A stretch of DNA of 5,256 bases from Solirubrobacteraceae bacterium (GTDB lineage Bacteria > Actinomycetota > Thermoleophilia > Solirubrobacterales > Solirubrobacteraceae): NCBI GenBank assembly GCA_030043235.1, contig JASHYF010000112.1:1-5256 (forward strand), given 5' to 3'. Below, piece by piece: positions 1-5,256 of this stretch. How positions within the stretch are numbered: position 1 is the first letter of the stretch; the number at the start of each line of letters is the position of its first letter. The translations under genes and the position numbers were made by a program. Under the pieces are notes generated by a model, which did not search any database, was not told where the DNA came from, and was given only the letters and a program-made list of their open reading frames with translations.

Positions 1-217
1 GCTGGTAGTGGAGCTGGAGGCCGACCGCGTACAGGCTGATCGGCACGATCAACGAACAAGGCCGCGACACCTGGCCTTCGACCTGCTCGCAGCTCCAACA
101 CCGCGTATACGTAGGATTCGGCGGCCGATGACAGCGATCGCAGATACCATCGCCCGCGCGCGGCACCGGCGTGCAGATCGTTGCGAGCGGCAGGACAACA
201 TCACGGACCGTCGCCAT
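1..217 (-). CDS. Zinc-ribbon, ComF-like phosphoribosyltransferase (partial, 3' end off the window)
   Basis: Reading the minus strand from an ATG at 217 gives 72 open codons up to the window edge. The visible N-terminal part carries two CxxC knuckles, CDRC (residues 26-29) and CWSC (40-43), forming a zinc ribbon, with further cysteines at 15 and 54. It is followed by LIVPISLYAVGLQLHYQ (56-72). A short zinc ribbon leading into a hydrophobic strand is the layout of ComF-family phosphoribosyltransferases. The catalytic PRPP-binding loop would lie beyond the window, so activity cannot be confirmed. The ATG lies 11 bp after the DprA-like stop codon with no clear Shine-Dalgarno sequence, so it is probably co-transcribed and translationally coupled with that gene. 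No better in-frame upstream start is seen. A role with DprA in handling incoming or damaged DNA is inference. It could instead be another zinc-ribbon protein. Confidence 0.72.
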   Translation of the reverse strand, partial: MATVRDVVLPLATICTPVPRAGDGICDRCHRPPNPTYTRCWSCEQVEGQVSRPCSLIVPISLYAVGLQLHYQ

Positions 218-228
218 CGCTGTGGCGC

Positions 229-1158
229 CTAGAAAAGCTGCAGCTCGGTGACCGGCTCGCAGTCTGATTCGAGCGCCGCTACCACATCATCGACGCCGTG
301 CACGACCTGGGCGCCGCGTCTGCTCCGATATCGCTGCGCCCATTCCTCTTGCAGCACAAGGCTCTCGACGAGAAAGAGGCGCTTACCGTGCTCCAGCGCG
401 AGGCGCGCCTGCATCTTGGCGCCGCTGGTGGCGCTGGCCTCGATCACTATGGTGCCAACGGCGACGCCGCTCGTGACGACGTTGCGCAGTGGAAAGTTGG
501 AACGCCGGGGCGGGGCGCCTGGCCAGAACTGGGAGAGCAACGCGCCGCTCTCGGCGATGCGCTCGGCGAGCGCGGCGTTCTCCTTCGGGTAGACACGATC
601 GATCCCCGTGCCCATGACCGCAATGGTCCGCCCGCCTGCCTCGAGCGCCGCGGTGTGGGCTTCGGTATCGATCCCGGCAGCCATGCCCGAGATCACCGTA
701 ACGCCGCGCTCCGCAAGAGCTGCGGCCATGTCGCGCGCTAGGGCACGTCCTGCATCCGAGGCATGGCGAGTGCCGACGATCGCTACCGATCGCGAATCGT
801 CGTCTTGGAGCGTGCCGCGAACGAACAGGAACGGCGGACGGTCGTACACGCGACGCAGGTTCTGGGGGTAGTCATTGTCGAGCACCGTCAGCAGACGAGT
901 GTTGGGCCGCTCCGCCAGCGTTCGCTCGATGACGCTCGCCCAGTGCTTGACCATCGCGTCGTTGACTCGGTCAGCAAGCGAACGCGCAATCAGAGCCTGG
1001 CCCTCGTCGTAGAAGACGTGGCTTCTGTCCGCGACAGCGACCGCACTGCCGGCTTCCTCGACAACATCGGCGACCTGGTACCAGGGGCCAGGAGCCACCT
1101 CGGTCAGTGCGAGGACGGTCGCTTGCTCGCGAAGATCGGAGGCCGTCATGGCGAACAT
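229..1158 (-). CDS. DprA/Smf-like DNA-processing protein (stand-alone, probably SOS-regulated)
   Basis: This 309-residue protein has the DprA Rossmann-like core. VAIVGTRHAS (125-134) is the GxR nucleotide/phosphate-binding loop, followed by SGMAAGIDTEAH (157-168), AVMGTGIDRVYPKEN (180-194), GALLS (205-209) and FPLRNVVTSGV (222-232). Residues 12-45 resemble a degenerate helix-hairpin-helix/SAM region. DprA binds ssDNA and loads RecA in known systems. This protein ends soon after the core and lacks the usual C-terminal winged-helix domain. The normal 'vPG' motif near 263-265 reads VES. It is therefore a divergent DprA-like protein rather than the housekeeping dprA, and no symbol is assigned. 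The start at 1158 (MFAMTAS) is chosen because a -10 element lies 7 nt upstream, implying a leaderless transcript; the ATG at 1149 has no ribosome-binding site. Open frame upstream to 1710 is antisense to the helicase gene and has non-protein-like composition. The gene probably forms an operon with the zinc-ribbon phosphoribosyltransferase downstream. A role in defence or DNA uptake is inferred. Confidence 0.9.
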   Translation of the reverse strand: MFAMTASDLREQATVLALTEVAPGPWYQVADVVEEAGSAVAVADRSHVFYDEGQALIARSLADRVNDAMVKHWASVIERTLAERPNTRLLTVLDNDYPQNLRRVYDRPPFLFVRGTLQDDDSRSVAIVGTRHASDAGRALARDMAAALAERGVTVISGMAAGIDTEAHTAALEAGGRTIAVMGTGIDRVYPKENAALAERIAESGALLSQFWPGAPPRRSNFPLRNVVTSGVAVGTIVIEASATSGAKMQARLALEHGKRLFLVESLVLQEEWAQRYRSRRGAQVVHGVDDVVAALESDCEPVTELQLF

Positions 1159-1165
1159 ATGTTCG
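1152..1165 (-). promoter_or_regulatory. LexA-type SOS box overlapping the DprA-like start codon
   Basis: CGAACATATGTTCG is a perfect 14-bp palindrome and matches the Gram-positive/actinobacterial LexA operator CGAAC-N4-GTTCG at all ten fixed positions. On the minus strand it spans the predicted transcription start and the ATG at 1158, immediately downstream of the -10 element. Bound LexA would block transcription initiation, and RecA-driven LexA cleavage would release it. The operator match is read directly from the sequence; the regulation is inferred. Confidence 0.85.
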
Positions 1166-1171
1166 ACTGTA
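1166..1171 (-). promoter_or_regulatory. -10 element of the DprA-like operon (leaderless)
   Basis: On the minus strand TACAGT fits the actinobacterial TAnnnT -10 pattern. Seven bases separate it from the ATG at 1158, so transcription should start at or within two bases of the A of the start codon, giving a leaderless mRNA. No convincing -35 hexamer is seen 16-18 bp upstream. The rest of the gap to the helicase gene (1172-1364) shows no gene; it holds only a short inverted repeat near 1295-1313. Confidence 0.6.
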
Positions 1172-1364
1172 CCACGGGCCGGGGATGCCCACGCAGACCG
1201 GCGGAGCAAGCACTGAGCCAAGCCACGAAGGCCATCGTACCCGCCGCATACCCGGTGCGATCGTGAACACGCCGCGGCCGACCCGACCGCCGACCCGCTG
1301 CGGCCGACAGCGGTTATAGGGACATCTTGACTGTGGTCTGCACGGTGGCGGTGGTCATGCGCGC

Positions 1365-2837
1365 CTACTTCACGGGCACGCGCTCGAGGCTCATCGCCTG
1401 CCCACGCGCACGGGCGCCGATCGCGTGCCCGTGAAGCGCGGCGATCACGCGGTCGGCCTCGGCCGCCGGCACGGACAGGAAGGAGAAGCGATCGAGCACC
1501 AGCACGTCGCGCACGGCCTCGCCGTCGAGCCCCGCCGCGGAGGTGACCGAGGCGACGATGTCGGCCACGTTCAGCCCCGCCGCGCGCCCGCCGGAGAGCA
1601 CCAGCTTGGTGTAGGGCTCGTGGTCGTCGCGGCGGCTGACGTGTGGCTTGGAGTGCCTGCGCGGACGTTCGCGCACCGGCGTGGGGGCGGCCACCGCGCC
1701 CTCCTCCCACTGCGCGATGTGCGTGCCGATGTGGCGTTCGATCGCCTCCAGCTCGTGTCGCTGGCGGCGCTCGACGAACGTGATCGCGCGGCCGGCCCGC
1801 CCCACGCGTCCGGTGCGCCCGATGCGGTGCACGTACGTGTCGGGGCTGATCGGCACGTCGTAGTTGACCACCAGCGTGACCGTGGTGATGTCCAGCCCGC
1901 GCGCCGCCACGTCGGTGGCCACGAGGATCGGCACGCGCCCGCCCTTGAACGCCAGCATCACGCCGTCGCGCGAGCCCTGCGACATGTCGCCGTGCAGCGC
2001 CCGCACGTTCATGCCGCGGTCGCGCAGCGTGCGAAACAGCTGCTCGCAGCGCACCTTCGTGCGCACGAACACGATCGCCTGCGCGCCGGCCGCGTCGGGG
2101 CGCTGGCGAGGCGATCTCATCTCCGCGCGCAGCACCTCGACGAGCTTGTCGGGCTTCTCGCGCATCTGGACCGGCAGCTGGAACTGCGCGACCGTGTCGA
2201 TCGTCAGCGTCGCCGCCTCCACGTGGATGAGCGTCGGCTCGTACATGTAGCGGTCGGCCAGCGCGCGGATCGGCGGCGGCATCGTCGCGCTGAACAGCGC
2301 CGTCTGGCGGCTGGACGGCGTGAGCGAGAGGATCCGCTCGACGTCCTCCAGGAAGCCGAGGTCGAGCATCTCATCCGCCTCGTCCAGCACCACGAAACGG
2401 CAGTCGTGCAGGATCAGCGAGGCGCGGGAGATGAGGTCGAGCACGCGTCCCACCGTGCCCACCACCACGTGCCCGCCCGCGCGCAGCTGCGACTGCTGGC
2501 CGCGGATGGGCGCGCCGCCGAACACCGCCACCACGTCCACGCCGGTGTGCGAGCCGTACGTGCGCAGGGCCTGTGTGACCTGGATGCACAACTCGCGTGT
2601 GGGCGTGAGCACGAGCGCCTGCACCGTCTGCTCGGAGGGGTCCACGTACTCCAGGATCGGCAGGCCGAACGCCGCCGTCTTGCCCGTCCCCGTCTGCGCC
2701 TGCCCGATCACGTCGCGCCCGCGCAGCAGCTCGGGGATCGCCTGTTCCTGGATCGGGCTGGGCGCCTCGTAGCCGACGTCGTGCAGCGCACGCAGTGTTG
2801 GCTCAGAGAGGCCGAGCTCGGCGAAGGACGTGGCCAT
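1365..2837 (-). CDS. DEAD-box ATP-dependent RNA helicase (CsdA/DbpA-like)
   Basis: This 490-residue cytoplasmic protein unwinds or remodels RNA using ATP, typically in ribosome assembly, mRNA turnover and cold adaptation. All core motifs are present: Q motif (F5 and SPIQ at 27-30), Walker A AQTGTGKT (47-54), Ia PTREL (79-83), GG (107-108), Ib TVGR (128-131), DEAD (152-155), SAT (183-185), IV around 255-261, V VATDVAARGLD (306-316) and VI HRIGRTGR (337-344). A basic linker (about 388-404) leads to a DbpA-type RNA-binding domain at about 409-486, with the family pattern LxxGRxxGL then VxxVLVLDRFSFLSVP. Motif Ib is normally TPGR, so the valine is unusual. The start lies 9 bp after the stop of the oxidoreductase gene and no strong Shine-Dalgarno is visible, so it is probably the second gene of that operon. 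CsdA/DeaD and DbpA cannot be separated from sequence alone; the family call is secure. Confidence 0.96.
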   Translation of the reverse strand: MATSFAELGLSEPTLRALHDVGYEAPSPIQEQAIPELLRGRDVIGQAQTGTGKTAAFGLPILEYVDPSEQTVQALVLTPTRELCIQVTQALRTYGSHTGVDVVAVFGGAPIRGQQSQLRAGGHVVVGTVGRVLDLISRASLILHDCRFVVLDEADEMLDLGFLEDVERILSLTPSSRQTALFSATMPPPIRALADRYMYEPTLIHVEAATLTIDTVAQFQLPVQMREKPDKLVEVLRAEMRSPRQRPDAAGAQAIVFVRTKVRCEQLFRTLRDRGMNVRALHGDMSQGSRDGVMLAFKGGRVPILVATDVAARGLDITTVTLVVNYDVPISPDTYVHRIGRTGRVGRAGRAITFVERRQRHELEAIERHIGTHIAQWEEGAVAAPTPVRERPRRHSKPHVSRRDDHEPYTKLVLSGGRAAGLNVADIVASVTSAAGLDGEAVRDVLVLDRFSFLSVPAAEADRVIAALHGHAIGARARGQAMSLERVPVK

Positions 2838-2846
2838 TGGCGCAGC

Positions 2847-3800
2847 TTAGGCCGAGGGGTCGAGCAGCAGCTTGCCGGTGGTGCGCCGCGCACGCATGTC
2901 GGCCTGCGCCCGGGCGGCCTGCGCGAGGGGGTAGGTGTGCCCGACGATCGCGCGCAGCTCGCCGGCGGCGGCGAGCGCGAACAGGTCCTGCAGGGCCTGC
3001 GCGAACATGCCGGGGCGCTCGAAGCAGTGGAACAGGTAGAAGCCGGCCACCGTGCGCGAGTGGCGCAGCAGCGAGCCGGTGCGCACCTCGTTGGGCTCGC
3101 TCGTGGAGATCCCGCACACCACGATCCGCCCGAAGGGCGCGAGCGCCTTGTAGGAGGCATCGAACACCGCGCCGCCGGACACGTCGAAGACCACATCCAG
3201 CTCGCGCCCTTCGTTGGCCTCGATCAGGCGCTCGGTCATGCCCTGCGACGCGCCGTCGATCGCCACGTCCGCGCCCAGCTCGAGCGCGAGCGCGCGCCGC
3301 TCCTCGCTCGTCGCGGCGGCGATCACCGGGCGCGCCCCGAACAGCTTGCCCAGCTGCACCGCGATCGAGCCCACGCCCCCGGCGGCGGAGTGCACGACCA
3401 CGCTCTCACCCGCCTGCACGCGCGCCGCCGTGCGGTACATGTGCCAGGCGGTCGTGCCCTGGATGATGAGCGCGAGCGCCGTGGCGTCGTCCACCTCGCC
3501 GGGGATCGGGAAGACCCGCTCGCTCGGCGCGAGCGCGTACTCGGCGTAGCCGCCGTCTCCCGTCAGCGCCACCACACGCTCGCCCGTGTCCGCGCGCACG
3601 CCCGCCACCTCGCCGCCCGGGACCAGCGGCAACGTGGCCTTGCGCAGGTAGGAGTTCGTGCGCGTGTGCGTGTCCGCGAAGTTCAAGCCCGCACGCGTGA
3701 CCTCGATCAGCGTCTCGCCGGGTCCGGGCTGCGGCGTGGGGAGCTCGACCAGCTCGAGCACCTCCGGCCCCCCGAACTCCTTCATCTGGATCGCGCGCAT
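2847..3800 (-). CDS. NADPH:quinone oxidoreductase-like zinc-independent MDR dehydrogenase
   Basis: This 317-residue protein of normal family length belongs to the medium-chain dehydrogenase/reductase superfamily, quinone oxidoreductase branch, which reduces quinones or enones with NADPH in the cytoplasm. The N-terminal GroES-like domain starts MRAIQMKEFGGPEVLEL and includes the conserved AGLNFADTHTR (37-47) and LPLVPGGEVAG (57-67). The Rossmann domain has the nucleotide-binding HSAAGGVGSIAVQLGK (137-152), then LGADVAID (175-182), DVVFDVSGG (202-210) and FGRIVVCG (223-230). The cysteine/histidine ligands of zinc alcohol dehydrogenases are absent. C-terminal GKLLLDP (309-315) is typical. It is the first gene of a minus-strand pair with the helicase and is divergent from the PfkB gene. 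The link to RNA helicase function may be only shared expression. The natural substrate is unknown. Confidence 0.94.
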   Translation of the reverse strand: MRAIQMKEFGGPEVLELVELPTPQPGPGETLIEVTRAGLNFADTHTRTNSYLRKATLPLVPGGEVAGVRADTGERVVALTGDGGYAEYALAPSERVFPIPGEVDDATALALIIQGTTAWHMYRTAARVQAGESVVVHSAAGGVGSIAVQLGKLFGARPVIAAATSEERRALALELGADVAIDGASQGMTERLIEANEGRELDVVFDVSGGAVFDASYKALAPFGRIVVCGISTSEPNEVRTGSLLRHSRTVAGFYLFHCFERPGMFAQALQDLFALAAAGELRAIVGHTYPLAQAARAQADMRARRTTGKLLLDPSA

Positions 3801-3829
3801 CGCGGCCGAGGCTACTAAGGTGCGCGCCC
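3801..3829. promoter_or_regulatory. Compact divergent promoter, possibly two leaderless starts
   Basis: Only 29 bp separate the ATGs of the oxidoreductase (minus) and PfkB (plus) genes. On the minus strand TAGCCT (3809-3814) ends 8 nt before the ATG at 3800. On the plus strand TAAGGT (3816-3821) ends 8 nt before the ATG at 3830. Both fit the TAnnnT -10 pattern at leaderless spacing. The plus-strand element overlaps AAGGTG (3817-3822), which could instead be a Shine-Dalgarno sequence. No -35 elements are clear. Confidence 0.4.
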
Positions 3830-4876
3830 ATGCCCATCACAGTGGTCGGCTCGATCGCCTACGACAGCGTGAAAACCCCATTTGGGGAACGCCAGCGCAT
3901 GCTCGGCGGCGCGGCCGTGCACTTCGCGCTGGCCGCGTCGTTCTTCGACGAGGTGCGCGTGGTCGGACCGGTGGGCGACGACTTCGGCGAGCGCCAGCTC
4001 GAGGTTCTGCGCGCACGGGGCGTGGACGTCGACGACGTCGAGCACGTGCGCGGCGGCACCACGTTCTTCTGGCGCGGCGAGTACGGCTGGGATCTGAACT
4101 CGCGCGAGACGCTGGACACGCAGCTGGGCGTGTTCGAGGGCTTCTCGCCGAAGCTGTCCGAGCGCTCGCGCTCGAGCGACGTGCTGTTCCTGGCGAACAT
4201 CCAGCCGGACCTGCAGCACGAGGTGCGCATGCAGCTCCCGCACGCGCGCTTCGTGGCGCTCGACTCGATGAACATGTGGATCGACGTCGCCCGCGAGTCG
4301 CTCGTGCGCGCGATCGAGAGCGTGGACTGCGTGATCCTCAACGACGCCGAGCTGCGCCAGCTGACCGGCAAGCCGAACCTCGTGGCGGCCGCTCGCGAGG
4401 TCCTCTCCTGGTCGGACTCGCCCGGCCCTCGCGACCGCTCGCCCGGCCCCCGCGCCGCCGGCCAGGGCGCGGCCGGCGAGGGCCGCTCCGCCGAGCAGCG
4501 CGGACCGAGCGTGATCGTCGCCAAGCAGGGCGAGTACGGGGCGGCGCTCGTCACCCGCGAGGGCTTCTTCGCGCTGCCCGCCTACCCGCTCGAGACGGTC
4601 ATCGACCCGACGGGCGCCGGGGACACGTTCGCCGGGGGCCTCGTCGGCTACATCGCCGCTCACCCGGGCACACGCGGCGAAGCCGCGGGCCAGGAGCTCT
4701 CTGACGAGCTGCTGCGACGCGCGATGGCGCACGCCACGGTGCTCGCGTCGTTCAACGTCGAGGAGTTCGGCACCGAGCGCATCGAGCGCCTGACCGGCGG
4801 GGAGATCGTCGCGCGCATCGGCGAACTTCACGCCATGACCCAGTTCAGCGGCGCGCCACTCGCGCTGCGCGGCTGA
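3830..4876 (+). CDS. PfkB/ribokinase-family carbohydrate or nucleoside kinase
   Basis: This 348-residue kinase transfers phosphate from ATP to a sugar or nucleoside hydroxyl. It has the ribokinase-family layout: beta-strand start ITVVGSIAYDSV (3-14), the substrate-binding LGGAAVHFAL (25-34), VGPVGDDFG (45-53), the NDAEL motif (171-175) that helps bind Mg-phosphate, and the PfkB signature DPTGAGDTFAGG (259-270) with probable catalytic base D265. Between NDAEL and the strand SVIVAKQGEYGA (227-238) there is a low-complexity insert (about 194-226) rich in P, G, R and A, longer than usual at this loop. The tail (about 336-348) lies inside a 72-bp tandem duplication. The start at 3830 gives a complete N-terminal strand and has AAGGTG/TAAGGT upstream. 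The gene is divergent from the oxidoreductase gene. Substrate specificity cannot be assigned. Confidence 0.94.
   Translation: MPITVVGSIAYDSVKTPFGERQRMLGGAAVHFALAASFFDEVRVVGPVGDDFGERQLEVLRARGVDVDDVEHVRGGTTFFWRGEYGWDLNSRETLDTQLGVFEGFSPKLSERSRSSDVLFLANIQPDLQHEVRMQLPHARFVALDSMNMWIDVARESLVRAIESVDCVILNDAELRQLTGKPNLVAAAREVLSWSDSPGPRDRSPGPRAAGQGAAGEGRSAEQRGPSVIVAKQGEYGAALVTREGFFALPAYPLETVIDPTGAGDTFAGGLVGYIAAHPGTRGEAAGQELSDELLRRAMAHATVLASFNVEEFGTERIERLTGGEIVARIGELHAMTQFSGAPLALRG
4415..4456 (+). repeat. 21-bp tandem repeat inside the PfkB gene
   Basis: Two adjacent 21-bp units (4415-4435 and 4436-4456) share CTCGCCCGGCCC and encode SPGPR twice (residues 197-201 and 204-208) at a 7-residue period. They form the start of the low-complexity insert, which continues as Ala/Gly-rich sequence to about 4508. 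Replication slippage at GC-rich sequence is the likely cause. Confidence 0.6.
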
Positions 4877-4971
4877 GCGCCGGCCGCACGGGGCGTGGCT
4901 CACGCCATGACCCAGTTCAGCGGCGCGCCGCTCGCGCTGCGCGGCTGAGCGCCGGCCGCACGGGGCGTGGC
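4828..4971 (+). repeat. 72-bp tandem duplication spanning the 3' end of the PfkB gene
   Basis: Copies 4828-4899 and 4900-4971 are directly adjacent and differ at one base (A at 4858, G at 4930). The first copy holds the last codons and TGA stop of the kinase (4874-4876). The second is a non-translated echo with the same tail codons and a TGA at 4946-4948. The unit length is a multiple of three. The G in copy 2 completes a 14-bp palindrome, AGCGGCGCGCCGCT (4919-4932). Homology stops exactly at the copy borders. Confidence 0.97.
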
Positions 4972-5030
4972 GCAGCGGTTCACACCGCCGTGCCTGAGGA
5001 GAGTCAGCTCGCGGGCCGTCGGGGACGGAT

Positions 5031-5093
5031 CACGGGCTTCTACCGATGCGCTTCTCGGACTACTACGGATAGGGTCCACGGGCTTGTACGGAT
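5031..5093 (+). repeat. Degenerate direct repeat upstream of the small membrane gene
   Basis: CACGGGCTTCTACCGAT (5031-5047) and CACGGGCTTGTACGGAT (5077-5093) match at 15 of 17 positions, 46 bp apart start to start. The second copy contains the proposed -35 hexamer. ACGGAT also occurs at 5025-5030 and 5065-5070. It could be an operator pair or a remnant of a local duplication; no function is shown. Confidence 0.45.
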
Positions 5094-5112
5094 CTGCTGG
5101 CGGGTATACGAT
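5084..5112 (+). promoter_or_regulatory. Promoter of the small membrane protein gene
   Basis: TTGTAC (5084-5089) and TACGAT (5107-5112, within TATACGAT) are separated by 17 bp, the ideal sigma-70-type spacing. The -10 fits TAnnnT. The GTG start at 5124 lies 11 nt beyond it, so the mRNA would have only about 3-6 untranslated bases, or none. Confidence 0.55.
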
Positions 5113-5123
5113 CACCGACGACC

Positions 5124-5256
5124 GTGACCGCGTGGACGTTCATCTGGCTGATCGTGATTTTGAAGATCCCGATGGTGGCTCTGTTCCTGATCGTGCGCTG
5201 GGCCGTGCGCCAGACGCCTGAGACCGACACGGGGCTGGATGGCGGCATCGGGCCGC
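5124..5256 (+). CDS. Small single-pass membrane protein (partial, 3' end off the window)
   Basis: A GTG start opens a frame of 44 codons that runs off the window: an N-terminal transmembrane helix from about W4 to V24 (core FIWLIVILKIPMVALFLIV), then basic R25/R29 and an acidic, glycine-containing tail (PETDTGLDGG). The positive charges after the helix suggest the N terminus faces outward and the tail is cytoplasmic, by the positive-inside rule. The helix contains a lysine followed by proline (K14, P16). No named family is recognised. The promoter with ideal spacing directly upstream and the strongly membrane-like composition support a real gene. The neighbouring kinase, over 240 bp upstream, is probably a separate transcription unit. 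No function is proposed. Confidence 0.65.
   Translation, partial: MTAWTFIWLIVILKIPMVALFLIVRWAVRQTPETDTGLDGGIGP

Noticed and set aside
8..232. Plus-strand 74-codon frame at the left edge
   Set aside because: It is Arg-rich and antisense to the zinc-ribbon gene, whose paired CxxC knuckles are a specific protein signal.
1295..1313. Inverted repeat CCGCTG/CAGCGG as a terminator of the helicase operon
   Set aside because: The stem is only 6 bp with a 7-base loop and no T-tract in the transcribed direction; such repeats are common by chance at this GC content.
1159..1710. N-terminal extension of the DprA-like frame
   Set aside because: It runs antisense into the helicase gene, is arginine-rich and unlike DprA, and lies upstream of the -10 element and operator.
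1425..3818. Very long plus-strand open frame (797 codons)
   Set aside because: It is antisense to two clear genes with complete family motifs. Its translation is dominated by R, H, A and V, as expected from a GC-rich shadow frame.
3815..4903. 362-codon minus-strand open frame opposite the PfkB gene
   Set aside because: It is a shadow of a motif-complete kinase, with an Arg/His/Ala-rich translation and no recognisable domain.
4963..4986. tRNA-like 5' end (GGGCGTGGCGCAGCGGTT)
   Set aside because: It resembles an acceptor and D-arm start, but no anticodon arm, TTCGAAT-type T-arm or matching 3' acceptor follows. Half of it belongs to the 72-bp duplication.

Overview
The window is a high-GC bacterial chromosomal segment, most likely from an actinomycete of the Thermoleophilia/Solirubrobacterales type. 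This is inferred from the GC-rich coding style, promoters that place TAnnnT directly in front of start codons, a CGAAC-N4-GTTCG LexA box, and the gene types. The sequence alone does not prove the taxon.

Region 1 (1-1171, minus strand) is a two-gene unit. A 309-residue DprA/Smf-like protein (229-1158) is followed after 11 bp by a zinc-ribbon protein resembling ComF-type phosphoribosyltransferases (1-217, cut by the window edge). A perfect 14-bp LexA-type palindrome (1152-1165) lies across the DprA start codon. It is flanked by a -10-like TACAGT whose spacing predicts a leaderless mRNA. The pair therefore looks DNA-damage inducible. It is the most interesting object here: a candidate stand-alone DNA-processing or defence cassette. 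Sampled sequence lines here are about 60-65% GC, against 72-78% in sampled lines of the neighbouring genes, which suggests a separate origin.

Region 2 (1365-3800, minus strand) is a probable operon: an NADPH:quinone oxidoreductase-like MDR enzyme, then 9 bp later a DEAD-box RNA helicase with a DbpA-like C-terminal RNA-binding domain.

Region 3 (3801-3829) is a 29-bp divergent gap. It can be read as two back-to-back -10 elements, each 8 nt from its own ATG.

Region 4 (3830-4971, plus strand) holds a PfkB-family sugar/nucleoside kinase with a low-complexity insert. Its 3' end lies in a 72-bp tandem duplication that differs at one base.

Region 5 (4972-5256, plus strand) is a short non-coding stretch with degenerate repeats and a good promoter candidate. 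It leads into a GTG-started small membrane protein that runs off the window. Regions 2-5 look like ordinary chromosomal genes; region 1 looks accessory.
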